The position numbers were made by a program, and so were the translations under genes. Below are positions 27,289 through 35,551 of a stretch of DNA of 64,000 bases, in pieces (positions within the stretch are counted from its first letter, which is position 1; every line of letters starts with the position of its first letter). The notes beneath the pieces were generated by a model that was given only the letters and a program-made list of their open reading frames with translations, had not been told where the DNA came from and did not search any database. The DNA comes from JALORV01 sp963766365 (GTDB lineage Bacteria; Pseudomonadota; Gammaproteobacteria; Burkholderiales; Burkholderiaceae_F): contig CAVXZK010000005.1 in NCBI GenBank assembly GCA_963766365.1, positions 124,001 to 188,000 on the forward strand. The letters are read 5' to 3'.

Positions 27289-27999
27289 ATGAAAAAGGTG
27301 TTCCCCTCGGCCGCAGCGGCGCTGGCCGATGTGGTGAAGGACAACCAGACGATTGCCGTGGGCGGCTTCGGACTGTGCGGCATCCCTGAGGCATTGATCG
27401 CGGCGTTGCGCGACAGCGGCGTCAAGGGTCTGACCTGTGTCAGCAACAACGCGGGTGTCGACGGCTTCGGGCTGGGACTGCTGCTCACGACACGGCAGAT
27501 CCGCAAGATGATCTCCTCGTATGTCGGCGAGAACAAGGAATTCGAGCGCCAGTATCTCTCCGGAGAGCTTGAGCTGGAGTTCACGCCGCAAGGGACGCTC
27601 GCCGAGCGCATGCGCGCGGGCGGCGCGGGGATCCCGGCGTTCTTCACCCGCACCGGGGTTGGCACCATCGTTGCTGAGGGTAAGCCGACGCAGGTGTTCG
27701 ACGGCGTCTGGGGCGGCAAGGAATACGTGATGGAGCGCTCGATTCGCGCCGATGTCTCGCTGGTGAAGGCCTGGAAGGCGGACCCGCAGGGCAATCTGGT
27801 GTACCGCAAGACCGCGCGCAACTTCAATCCGGTGGTGGCGATGTGCGGCAAGGTCACGATTGCGGAGGTCGAGGAGATCGTCGACAACGGCGCCCTCGAA
27901 GCGGACAACGTGCATACGCCCGGCATCTTCGTGCAGCGCATCGTCCTTAACAGGACGCCCGAGAAACGCATCGAAAACCGCACCGTGCGCACGAAGTAG
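27289..27999 (+). CDS. scoA: 3-oxoacid CoA-transferase subunit A
   Basis: The alpha subunit of a succinyl-CoA:3-oxoacid CoA-transferase, used to activate acetoacetate and similar acids. The 236 residues show GGFGLCGIPEALIAALRD near residue 25 and the ISSYVGENKEFERQYLSGEL block near 78-97 that defines the family. It is followed eight bases later by the beta subunit. Confidence 0.92.
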   Translation: MKKVFPSAAAALADVVKDNQTIAVGGFGLCGIPEALIAALRDSGVKGLTCVSNNAGVDGFGLGLLLTTRQIRKMISSYVGENKEFERQYLSGELELEFTPQGTLAERMRAGGAGIPAFFTRTGVGTIVAEGKPTQVFDGVWGGKEYVMERSIRADVSLVKAWKADPQGNLVYRKTARNFNPVVAMCGKVTIAEVEEIVDNGALEADNVHTPGIFVQRIVLNRTPEKRIENRTVRTK

Positions 28000-28007
28000 G
28001 AGAGAAC

Positions 28008-28658
28008 ATGCCCTGGACCCGTGAGGAAATGGCGGCGCGCGCCGCCCAGGAACTGCGCGACGGCTTTTACGTCAACCTCGGCATCGGCCTGCCGACGCTG
28101 GTGGCGAATTACATCCCGGCAGGCATGGACGTGATGCTGCAATCGGAAAATGGCCTGCTCGGCATTGGCCCGTTCCCGCTCGAAAGCGAAGTCGATGCCG
28201 ACCTGATCAATGCCGGCAAGCAGTTGGTGACTGCATTGCCGGGCTCGAGCTTCTTCTCGAGCGCTGATTCGTTCGCGATGATCCGCGGTGGCCACATCAA
28301 CCTGGCGATCCTCGGCGCGATGCAGGTGGCCGAGAACGGCGATCTGGCGAACTGGATGATCCCGGGCAAGCTGGTGAAGGGCATGGGCGGGGCGATGGAC
28401 CTGGTCTCCGGCGTCGAACGCGTCATCGTGCTGATGGAGCACTGTGCGAAGAACGGCGAGCACAAGATCCTGCAGCGCTGCACCTTGCCATTGACCGGCC
28501 GGGGTGTGGTGAATCGAATCATCTCGGACCTCGGCGTCTTCGACGTCGGCTCCGACGGCCTCTCGGCAACGGAGCTTGCTCCAGGTGTCACCGGAGAGGA
28601 AGTCCGGCTGAAGACCGGTTGCCACGTGCACTTGTCGCGCCTCGCCACGACGGCCTGA
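28008..28658 (+). CDS. scoB: 3-oxoacid CoA-transferase subunit B
   Basis: The beta subunit carries the catalytic glutamate that forms the enzyme-CoA thioester: it lies in the LQSENGLLGIG motif at residue 47. The 216 residues also show VNLGIGLPTLVANY near 22 and the GGAMDLVSGVERVIVLMEH block near 130. The start follows AGGAGAGAAC. It forms a two-gene unit with scoA. Confidence 0.93.
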   Translation: MPWTREEMAARAAQELRDGFYVNLGIGLPTLVANYIPAGMDVMLQSENGLLGIGPFPLESEVDADLINAGKQLVTALPGSSFFSSADSFAMIRGGHINLAILGAMQVAENGDLANWMIPGKLVKGMGGAMDLVSGVERVIVLMEHCAKNGEHKILQRCTLPLTGRGVVNRIISDLGVFDVGSDGLSATELAPGVTGEEVRLKTGCHVHLSRLATTA

Positions 28659-28684
28659 TCCGGGTCGTCGCCTGGCTCAGGTCG

Positions 28685-29650
28685 ATGGGCTCAGCACATT
28701 CCCACCGCGAGACCGGCCAGCGCTTCGGCGAACACGCCGGCGGAGACAGCAGCCACACGCACCAGACGCGGCCGCACAGCGCGCGGCCGCTGGCGATCGC
28801 CGTCGCGCTGACGCTCGGCTTTGCGCTGGTCGAGCTGTTTGCCGGACTGTGGTCGGGTTCGCTCGCCCTGCTGGCCGATGCCGGTCACATGGCCACCGAT
28901 TCGGCGGCACTGCTGTTTGCGCTCGCGGCGAACATCATCGCGCGCCGTGCGGTGACGGATCGCCACTCCTACGGGCTGGCGCGCGTCGAGGTCATCGCGG
29001 CCTTCGTCAACTCCCTTGCGATGCTGGGCGTGGTCGCCTGGATCTTCTACGAGGCGATTGAGCGGGTGACGTCGCCGGTGCCCGTCAAGGGTCTGGGCGT
29101 CTTCGTCGTTGCCGCCATCGGACTGCTCGTAAACCTGGCGGTCGCCTGGTCGCTGTCGCACGACCGGGACAACGTCAACACGCGCGCGGCACTGGTCCAC
29201 GTGATGGGTGACTTGTTGGGGTCGATTGCCGCGATCGTCGCGGGCCTCGTCATCTACTTCGGTGGCCCGCTAATGGCCGACCCGCTGCTGTCGATGTTCG
29301 TCGCGGCTCTGATATTGCGATCGACGATCGGCGTACTGCGGGAGACCACGCTGGTGCTGCTGGACAGTGTGCCGCGGGGCGTTGATTACGTCGCCGTAGG
29401 GCAGGCCCTGGCCCGGGTCGAGGGCATCGTTTCCGTCCATGACCTGCATGTGTGGACGATGGTGCCTGGCCGCGCGGCACTCTCGGCGCATGTTCTCGTC
29501 GACGATATCGACAACTGGCCGGCGATCCTGCTGCGTGCGCGGCAGATGCTCGAGCGCGACTTCCACATCGATCACATCACGCTGCAGCCCGAATGGCTCC
29601 GCAAGGAAATTCCTTCTCGCGTCATTCCGGTGGGCGCGCGAAGCAGCTGA
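28685..29650 (+). CDS. cation diffusion facilitator metal exporter
   Basis: A CDF transporter that most likely exports zinc or related divalent cations in exchange for protons. The 321 residues start with a short His-bearing segment (MGSAHSHRE), then six membrane helices. Metal-site residues are visible in LLADAGHMATDSAAL and in ALVHVMGDLLGS, giving the paired His/Asp sites of helices 2 and 5. HSYGLARVEVIAAFVNSLAM is the family signature. A cytoplasmic C-terminal domain follows. Confidence 0.92.
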   Translation: MGSAHSHRETGQRFGEHAGGDSSHTHQTRPHSARPLAIAVALTLGFALVELFAGLWSGSLALLADAGHMATDSAALLFALAANIIARRAVTDRHSYGLARVEVIAAFVNSLAMLGVVAWIFYEAIERVTSPVPVKGLGVFVVAAIGLLVNLAVAWSLSHDRDNVNTRAALVHVMGDLLGSIAAIVAGLVIYFGGPLMADPLLSMFVAALILRSTIGVLRETTLVLLDSVPRGVDYVAVGQALARVEGIVSVHDLHVWTMVPGRAALSAHVLVDDIDNWPAILLRARQMLERDFHIDHITLQPEWLRKEIPSRVIPVGARSS

Positions 29651-29684
29651 ACGCATCACCCGCGAGGTGCCTGCGCCGTCGCCG

Positions 29685-30413
29685 TCAGAGGCCCATCTGT
29701 CGCGCCAGCCACAGGACCCCCATGAGGATCGGCTGGTGCAGCAAATACACCGTCAGCGCCCAGGTCCCCAGAAAGAGCAGTAGCTTTGGCGGCTTGTCGT
29801 TCAGGCGACGCAGTGCCGGCACGACTGACCACCCGCGCCGCTGCCACATCGCCGCGAGGCCCGCGCCGATCAGTACCACGCCGAACCACGGCAGCAGCGG
29901 CACATAGTCCTCGGTCTTCGGCTTTCGCGTGACCAGGCCGATGATGTTGGCCGGCGTGTCATTGAACATCGGATGGGAGTAAAGCAACCCCAGCGCGATC
30001 ACGGCAATCCCGAGCAGTACGTTCCATGGGCCGAGACGCACCAGCGGTCGCGCGAGCACGAGAGCGGCGGCGACAAAGTGCAGGATGCCGAACCAGATGA
30101 AGCGTGGTCCGAACACCGCCGCGCTGCCCACGGAAACCAGCAGTGCCGCGCCAGCAATCTGCATCCAGCGCCGCCAGAAATCGGCCAGACCCGGCTTGAA
30201 CGAGGTCCGCAGTACCAGGCCCACTCCTACCAGCAACAGAAACTGCGTAACGATGCCGGCGCGCCATCCGACCCACGGCTGGTCCGACAGCATGCGCAGG
30301 GTTATCCAACCAAAGTAGTTCAGGTCATAGATGAAGTGATAGACGATCATCTGTGCGACCGCGAAGCCACGCAGGACGTCGACAAGGGGCAATCGTGGTG
30401 CGGGGGCGCTCAT
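29685..30413 (-). CDS. DUF1624 (heparan acetyltransferase-like) membrane protein
   Basis: The 242-residue protein opens with LPLVDVLRGFAVAQMIVYHFIYDL, the conserved start of DUF1624 acyltransferase-like membrane proteins. About six to seven hydrophobic helices follow. By family it may move an acetyl group onto a cell-envelope sugar, but no substrate can be inferred. It is convergent with the CDF gene, only 34 bases apart. Confidence 0.78.
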   Translation of the reverse strand: MSAPAPRLPLVDVLRGFAVAQMIVYHFIYDLNYFGWITLRMLSDQPWVGWRAGIVTQFLLLVGVGLVLRTSFKPGLADFWRRWMQIAGAALLVSVGSAAVFGPRFIWFGILHFVAAALVLARPLVRLGPWNVLLGIAVIALGLLYSHPMFNDTPANIIGLVTRKPKTEDYVPLLPWFGVVLIGAGLAAMWQRRGWSVVPALRRLNDKPPKLLLFLGTWALTVYLLHQPILMGVLWLARQMGL

Positions 30414-30666
30414 CGTCGGAAGAATCGATCTGCGCTGATGCTACCGCGGCACCTGTATCCACGATCGAACGACGGCACTGACTCCAATTGAGTCGCCGGT
30501 GAAGGCGGACCCGGCTGCCTCACAACGCCGCCGGGCCGTGCTGCCTGCTAGCAGGATGCCTTACGATCGCGCGCTGCACGAAGTGCGCGACTGGGGCCCG
30601 CGGATGCGCGATGAGCGCCCTGGGCGGAGGTGAGAGTTCATGGAGCCTTCACGTGGGGGACACGCG

Positions 30667-31434
30667 ATGCGCAGTATTTGGCTGGGAACTTTAGTGACAC
30701 TAACGCTCCTCGGCTGCTCGAACGTGCCAAGCGCAGCTGAGGCGCCGGCGCTGGAAGGCACTTCCTGGATCCTGGTCTCCCTGGCTGGGCAGGCATCGAT
30801 TGAAGGCCAGCCCGCGACCGTCCGCTTCGAAGGCGGGACAGTGCAGGGCAGCGACGGCTGCAACCGCTATTCCGCACCTTACAGCGTACGCGGCGCTTCC
30901 ATCGAGGTCGGAGCGCGAGGTGTGTCGACGCAAATGGCGTGCGCACCCGAGGTGATGGCGCGGGCGAGCGCATTCACAGCGGCGCTGAGTGCATCCAGGA
31001 GTCACCGAGTCCGGGACGGTCGCCTCGAACTGCTCGGCAGCGATGGCGCCGTGCTGGCCACGTTGGCAGCGCAGCCGCAGGCCCTCGCCGGGACCGCATG
31101 GCGCGCCACAGGCATCAACAACGGCAGGGGCGGGCTCGTAAGCCCGGTGAGCGGCTCGATGGTGACGATGCGCTTCGAGGCTGACGGGCGGGTGGGAGGC
31201 TCGGCGGGATGCAACCGCTTCAATGCCCGCTACGTCGCGACCGGCCCGAACCTGCGGATCACGGCTCCGGCGACGACGCGGAAGATGTGTGAGGCGAGCC
31301 TGATGGAACAGGAGCAGGCGTTCCTCAAGGCACTGGAGTCCGTCGCGACCATGCGGTTCGAAGCGGACCGGCTCGAACTGCGTATCGAGGCCGGCGCCTT
31401 GGCGGTAACCCTGTTACGCGAGCCCGGGTCCTGA
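30667..31434 (+). CDS. lipoprotein with two META domains
   Basis: The 255-residue protein has a lipoprotein signal (MRSIWLGTLVTLTLLGC, lipobox LLGC with Cys17). Two META (HslJ-like) domains follow, each starting with a GTxW motif (GTSWILVSL near 33 and GTAWRATGI near 142) and each with a GCNRY/F-type motif (GSDGCNRY and GSAGCNRF). HslJ-type proteins are linked to envelope or heat-stress functions. The start at 30667 is chosen because it begins the signal peptide. Confidence 0.85.
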   Translation: MRSIWLGTLVTLTLLGCSNVPSAAEAPALEGTSWILVSLAGQASIEGQPATVRFEGGTVQGSDGCNRYSAPYSVRGASIEVGARGVSTQMACAPEVMARASAFTAALSASRSHRVRDGRLELLGSDGAVLATLAAQPQALAGTAWRATGINNGRGGLVSPVSGSMVTMRFEADGRVGGSAGCNRFNARYVATGPNLRITAPATTRKMCEASLMEQEQAFLKALESVATMRFEADRLELRIEAGALAVTLLREPGS

Positions 31435-31475
31435 CCACGGCTAAGCCAGCGTGCTGCCGGCCGCGTTCGCGCGGA

Positions 31476-31598
31476 TTACAGGACCGTCATGCCCTGGCCG
31501 CCGCCCACCATCGCGAGTTGCTCGTCAGTAAGGTCGTCCAGGTCCGTTAGCAGGTCGGCTTCACTGGTCTCGAGGTCGCGCGTATGCAGGTCGTTCAT
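31476..31598 (-). CDS. 40-aa peptide with double-glycine leader (copy 1)
   Basis: Reading the minus strand from ATG at 31598 gives a 40-residue peptide starting MNDLHTRDLE and ending LTDEQLAMVGGGQGMTVL. A GGAGAG ribosome site lies seven bases ahead. Its last 18 residues are identical to those of the neighbouring peptide gene, while the N-terminal parts differ, showing coding-level conservation. LxxEQLxxVGG resembles the leader of class II microcins and other GG-processed peptides (as in colicin V, LTLNELDSVSGG). Cleavage after GG would release only six or seven residues. No dedicated transporter is in view, so export is inference. Confidence 0.65.
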   Translation of the reverse strand: MNDLHTRDLETSEADLLTDLDDLTDEQLAMVGGGQGMTVL

Positions 31599-31637
31599 GG
31601 TTTCTCTCCGCAAGTTGTCTGGTGTGTTGTACTTTGG

Positions 31638-31763
31638 CTACAGTACCGTCATGCCTTGGCCGCCGCCCACCATGGCGAGCTGCTCGTCAGTCAGGGTGTC
31701 GACGTCCAACAGATCCTCGACGCTGCGCTCGTCGGTGACCTCGAGAATGGTGATGGTTTCCAT
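31638..31763 (-). CDS. 41-aa peptide with double-glycine leader (copy 2)
   Basis: From ATG at 31763 this minus-strand gene encodes 41 residues starting METITILEVT and ending in the same LTDEQLAMVGGGQGMTVL as copy 1. A strong ribosome site, GGAGGAG, lies six bases ahead. Only 39 bases separate the two genes, so they form a tandem pair with copy 2 first in transcription. Third-position differences in the conserved 3' part (for example CAA versus CAG, GTA versus GTC) indicate selection on the peptide. It is divergent from the TPR-like gene starting at 31852. Confidence 0.68.
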   Translation of the reverse strand: METITILEVTDERSVEDLLDVDTLTDEQLAMVGGGQGMTVL

Positions 31764-31851
31764 GGAACTCCTCCGCTTGTGTTTGTGAGACTTCGCTCTT
31801 CAGATCGGCGGTGTTTGACACCCGCACGTAGGTAGCCTAGCGTGAAAAAGT

Positions 31852-33039
31852 TTGAATCCGCGCTCCCCTGAATCTGTGAGCGAAATCCAGCGACTCCTTG
31901 ATGCAACCGTGATCCCGGTCGAGGCCGAGGATCGATACGCGAACTCGGTAAATGAGATCGTCGCCCTCGTTCGCTCTGCGCTCGGGAACCCAGAGCAGGC
32001 GGACAGGGCTTTCCTGATCAAGGTGGCAGCGCGACTCCGGGATATTCCGCCGACGATTGCCACCGACGGGCAACTCGAGGCGTTGCAGGCGATTTGTCGG
32101 TTCTTTCTTTCCAGGGACCAGGACCTGCCGTTTGCGATGGAAGCGGCGGCCACGTTGACACGCATGGCACGTGCTACCGGCCGCAAGCACGAGCTTCTGA
32201 ACGGTTTGGTGATGCAGGCGGTCGTGGCGTCCCAGCTCGATAATCACATCGAAGCCTTGGAAAGCTGTGCCTCGGCGCGCGAGGTGGCCATCGAGATCGG
32301 GTCGCCACTTGGCGAGTTGAAGGCAGTGATCAACGCCGCGGCGTTCCTTCTCAACGTCGGCCACTATCAGTATGCAATCGATCTGCTACGCAACGGACTG
32401 ACTATTGTTGACCGCTGTCCTGAAGCCGAGAACATCCTGTGGATCGTGCTAGGCAACATCGCCCAGTGCTACCTTTTCCTGGGCGAGTACGAGGAAGCGT
32501 TGCAGGCTATCGGTGCGGCTCGGGCGATGGCGACAGAGCCGACCGATGCGCATGGGGCGGGCAATCGGGCGATCTTGGAGTACACGCACATTCGTACCCT
32601 GGTTGCGCTCAAGCGTGGCACCGAGGCGCGCCCTGTGCTGGAGACTATGGGAGCCTTCGCTGCCAAAGCCGGCACGGTACGCGCGCGGATTGACTACGCC
32701 TGTGCGCGCGGCATGCTTGAGGTCGTCGAGGGCCAACGGGACCTCGGCCTTTCGCGCATCGTCACTGCGCGCGAGAAGGCGAAGCTGGTCACCTCTACGC
32801 TTCCGGACGTGCTTACCGCCATGGCGGCGGTACAGGAGGCTGTCGGCGACAAGGACGCGGCAGCGAAGGTCCGGGACGAACTAAGGCAATTGCTGTCAGC
32901 CCGCCAGGAGACAAGCCGCCTGCGCGCCGCGCTGATGCTGGGGCCATCGGTTGGTGTCGCCGGACAGACCGAACGCAGCACCGAGTACGACCGCCGGCTC
33001 GATGCTGCGCGCGAGCGTCTGCTGCGCCACCAGACCTGA
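31852..33039 (+). CDS. TPR-like helical repeat protein, no output domain
   Basis: About 395 residues, almost entirely helical, with TPR-like pairs such as NAAAFLLNVGHYQYAIDLLR and LGNIAQCYLFLGEYEEALQA near 165-225. No signal peptide, membrane helix or DNA-binding domain is visible. The C-terminus (YDRRLDAARERLLRHQT) resembles the linker that in TPR-sensor proteins leads into GGDEF or HD-type domains, but a stop follows, so it may be truncated. Start is uncertain: TTG at 31852 or GTG at 31876. It is divergent from the twin peptide genes with an 88-base shared promoter region. Binding of the peptides by the TPR groove is a hypothesis only. Confidence 0.6.
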   Translation: MNPRSPESVSEIQRLLDATVIPVEAEDRYANSVNEIVALVRSALGNPEQADRAFLIKVAARLRDIPPTIATDGQLEALQAICRFFLSRDQDLPFAMEAAATLTRMARATGRKHELLNGLVMQAVVASQLDNHIEALESCASAREVAIEIGSPLGELKAVINAAAFLLNVGHYQYAIDLLRNGLTIVDRCPEAENILWIVLGNIAQCYLFLGEYEEALQAIGAARAMATEPTDAHGAGNRAILEYTHIRTLVALKRGTEARPVLETMGAFAAKAGTVRARIDYACARGMLEVVEGQRDLGLSRIVTAREKAKLVTSTLPDVLTAMAAVQEAVGDKDAAAKVRDELRQLLSARQETSRLRAALMLGPSVGVAGQTERSTEYDRRLDAARERLLRHQT

Positions 33040-33214
33040 ACGATTGTCGCGTTTCTTTGCAGAAGGCGTGTCGAACCCTCGACTGCCTGCATCCGCGTCG
33101 CAGGAAGAGGGGATGGACTCGCGTAAACAGCGCAGACGCGACGCGGAATGCGTCATGCTTGTCACGCAGCACTACCCCGCCGATCCCTAACACCATCAAC
33201 CAGGCACTGCGCCA

Positions 33215-33418
33215 ATGTTCAAGGGCGATATCGTCCGCCTCATGCGCCCGGTCTTCGTCAACGGCCGCGAAGTGCCAGCCGGCGTCGAGGGCAGGATCGT
33301 CGAACTCTTTGCTTGCCTGCCAAGTGCCGAGGTGGCAATTCGTCACGACAACGAGACTTTGGTGCTGCCGGTCACGTTGGCGCTACTCGAGCGGCTTCAT
33401 CCGCGCAGCGAGAGGTAG
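33215..33418 (+). CDS. small hypothetical protein, possible SH3-like beta barrel
   Basis: A 67-residue protein starting MFKGDIVRLMRPVFVNGREV. The GDIVRL...PAGVEGRIVELF pattern looks like the small beta-barrel proteins of DUF4926 type, sometimes found with toxin-like genes. No clear function or partner. It is the last chromosomal gene before the island's left edge. Confidence 0.5.
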   Translation: MFKGDIVRLMRPVFVNGREVPAGVEGRIVELFACLPSAEVAIRHDNETLVLPVTLALLERLHPRSER

Positions 33419-33615
33419 GCGGGTGGCGCGGCTGTGCCGTGGAATGGAGGGTTCCGTTGGCTTTGTGATGGGTCCCCCAGCCGGCAACACATCAATTAGG
33501 CGCCAGTGAGCATCGGATGGGTCGTCGGGTCAACCGCCTTCTGTGCGGGACAGCACGGGTGCCCGGACTTGAGGGGCCGGGGGCGACCGGTGCGCGTATG
33601 ACCCACAAAAATGAC

Positions 33616-33639
33616 AAGGGCTTCCAATTGGAAGCCCTT
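33616..33639 (-). terminator. original terminator of tRNA-fMet, now at island left edge
   Basis: AAGGGCTTCCAATTGGAAGCCCTT is a perfect palindrome. On the minus strand it is followed by GTCATTTTTG. It sits just after the leftmost remnant of the tRNA 3' end, where the terminator of the uninterrupted tRNA gene would have been. Confidence 0.65.
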
Positions 33640-33647
33640 GTTTCTTC

Positions 33648-33670
33648 TGGTTGCGGGGGAAGGTTATGAG
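33648..33670. repeat. degenerate attachment site (left end of island)
   Basis: These 23 bases match the 45-base tRNA-fMet 3' segment (54187-54231) at both ends but lack 22 internal bases. The deletion lies between GG pairs, consistent with slippage. It marks the oldest, leftmost tRNA junction. Confidence 0.65.
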
Positions 33671-33715
33671 GCGGTTCCTGGCGCAGAGGCCGGTGACCTG
33701 TTCGAGGAACAACCG

Positions 33716-34360
33716 CTACTCGTACTGAACGACGTGGGTGACGCGCCCCGACCGGTTGACCAGGTAGAGCGACCGCTGTCCGCGCCAGAAGCCGTCGGCA
33801 TAGCCGTCGATGCACTCCTCGGTCTCGACGATGGCTGCGTCATGCTCCGGAAGACGGGCCCATCGGCCGCTGACGACCAGCGGGTCCAGGTGCGGAGACT
33901 GCAGAATGATCTTCGTCTTCACCACCTTGCCGCCGACCTGCTCCAGCAGCGCGTGGCGCTGGTCGTCGATCACCGCGTCGACGTCGGGCCGGTCAGCAGC
34001 CTGCGTCATGAAGAGCGGCGTCCCCGAAGCGGTCGCCACCACGCTGCCGATGAAGTCGGTGACGGACAGCGCAGCCACCGGCAGCAGCTTTTCATCGGCG
34101 TCGCTCACCCTGAGCTGGATCGAAGGCACCAGCAGCGGAAGGTCACCGCAGAAGGCGAGGCGCTGTTCAATGCTCGCCGCGGGGGCCCTGAAGACTGTGG
34201 CTAGGACCAGCTGGAGCGGGTTCGACAACATCGCCAGGTCGTCCCAGCGGGCCGCAGGAAGCTGGCCGACGAGTTCGAGGTGGTTGCGGGTCCCGTTCTG
34301 TGAAAGCTTCGCGTCGGCGTGAACGAGGCTCGCCATCGCGATCTGAAGTGAAAAGTCCAT
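33716..34360 (-). CDS. hypothetical protein of element A
   Basis: A 214-residue protein starting MDFSLQIAMASLVHADAKLS, with a GGGAG ribosome site eight bases ahead. No signal peptide, membrane helix or known motif is seen. The composition is that of a soluble alpha/beta protein. It is the first gene inside the left attachment remnant. Function unknown. Confidence 0.55.
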   Translation of the reverse strand: MDFSLQIAMASLVHADAKLSQNGTRNHLELVGQLPAARWDDLAMLSNPLQLVLATVFRAPAASIEQRLAFCGDLPLLVPSIQLRVSDADEKLLPVAALSVTDFIGSVVATASGTPLFMTQAADRPDVDAVIDDQRHALLEQVGGKVVKTKIILQSPHLDPLVVSGRWARLPEHDAAIVETEECIDGYADGFWRGQRSLYLVNRSGRVTHVVQYE

Positions 34361-34363
34361 ACA

Positions 34364-34910
34364 TGTGCTCCCGACGCCGCCGCTAGGACGTCATTGAATT
34401 GGGAGATGTCGGAAATGGCTGCAGCAGATGTGCAGCACCGCGTCCGACGGCCGCAGGATCTCAGGCGATCGGACACCGGCCACGGCGGTCTGCGGCGGTG
34501 TGACGATCGCGAATGCTCGGGGGAAGGGCGGGCGCGCGTCGCGTGCGAAGGCGCGCAGACGGGCCAGCCGGTCTCAGGTTCGTTCAAAAAATTACGGGCG
34601 AACGAAACCATCGGGAGCCTGGTGCCGGAAAAAACAACGACGCACCAGACTCCGCTCTCCAGTCCGCGGCGATGCGCCGACGGACGCGGTCTGCTGTGCA
34701 CGCGGCAAGCGGACCGACTCGATAAGCGCCATTTCAGGCGGCTGGCACCGATGAAGTGCCCTCGCATGTGGCAGGTAACGACTGCTACGGAACGGGCTGC
34801 ATGGCACGCTCAAGCGCGCGTTAAGTCCGCCCGCGGGCAGGTGTCAAGGGCGACGTCCGGGTCATTGAGGTGGTGAAAGGCGCGTGGAAGGGTAGCGTTA
34901 CGTAGCGTCG
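34364..34910. other. 547-bp gap without a convincing gene
   Basis: Several overlapping open frames exist on both strands but none has a good ribosome site or protein-like composition. A direct repeat GTAGCGT (34892-34908, two copies) lies at the right end near the AbiE promoter. Confidence 0.4.
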
Positions 34911-34928
34911 GTACTTTTCAATAAGTAC
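34911..34928. promoter_or_regulatory. inverted repeat, candidate AbiEi operator
   Basis: GTACTT and AAGTAC form perfect 6-bp arms around TTCAAT, with TATGTA a few bases downstream as a possible -10. It lies 23 bases before the antitoxin start. AbiEi antitoxins of other species bind inverted repeats at their own promoter, so self-regulation here is a reasonable inference. Confidence 0.45.
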
Positions 34929-34951
34929 AGACACTATGTAACATATCCCCC

Positions 34952-35551
34952 ATGCCGAAGACTTCCAAACCGACACCCAAGCTGCCGACGACTCGCGGGC
35001 TTCTGCGCTCGCGGGAACTGGTGCAGGCCGGCATCTCGCGCGTGCGGATTTCACGCATGGTGGCTGCCGGCCAGCTGCAGCGCGTGGCGCGCGGCCTCTA
35101 CGCGCCGGCAAACTACCAGCCGTCAGAGCATGCGACGTTGCTCGCGGTCAGCCGGCGCGCGCCCGACGCTGTCTTTTGCCTCCTGACCGCGCTGCGGCTG
35201 CACGACCTCACCGCACAGTCGCCGTTCGAAGTGTGGATCGCCGTCGGCAACAAGGCTCGCGCCCCGCGGATGGACTATCCGCCGCTGCGCATCGTGCGAT
35301 TCTCGGATGCGACCCTGAACCAGGGAACCGAGAAACGGACAATAGACGGCGTGACGCTGCGGATGACGAACGTGGCGAAGACCGTGGTGGACTGCTTCAA
35401 GTTTCGCAACAAGATCGGCCTGGACGTCGCACTGGAAGCGCTGCGCGAGGTGCGCCGGGAGCGCCGTGCGACCAATGACGAACTTTGGCGGTACGCGAGG
35501 CTGTGCCGCGTGGCGACGATCATGCGCCCGTACCTCGAGGCAGTCGCGTGA
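34952..35551 (+). CDS. AbiEi-type antitoxin, type IV toxin-antitoxin system
   Basis: A 199-residue protein with an N-terminal winged-helix region (LLRSRELVQAGISRVRISRM) followed by GQLQRVARGLYAP, the hallmark of AbiEi antitoxins. The rest (CLLTALRLHDLT, VAKTVVDCFKFRNKIG) matches the COG5340 family. It neutralises AbiEii and represses its own promoter in studied examples. Its stop overlaps the GTG start of the toxin gene, the usual arrangement. In Lactococcus this family gives abortive phage infection. Confidence 0.85.
   Translation: MPKTSKPTPKLPTTRGLLRSRELVQAGISRVRISRMVAAGQLQRVARGLYAPANYQPSEHATLLAVSRRAPDAVFCLLTALRLHDLTAQSPFEVWIAVGNKARAPRMDYPPLRIVRFSDATLNQGTEKRTIDGVTLRMTNVAKTVVDCFKFRNKIGLDVALEALREVRRERRATNDELWRYARLCRVATIMRPYLEAVA

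Noticed and set aside
31489..31788. 99-residue plus-strand frame with an internal repeat (two copies of a PWPPPT segment)
   Set aside because: It is the antisense image of the two minus-strand peptide genes. Those have ribosome sites and matching peptide ends; the plus-strand frame has none, and its repeat simply reflects the peptide duplication.
34201..34767. 188-residue minus-strand and 160-residue plus-strand frames in the gap before abiEi
   Set aside because: Arg/Ser-rich composition, overlap with each other and with the gene at 33716-34360, and no ribosome sites.
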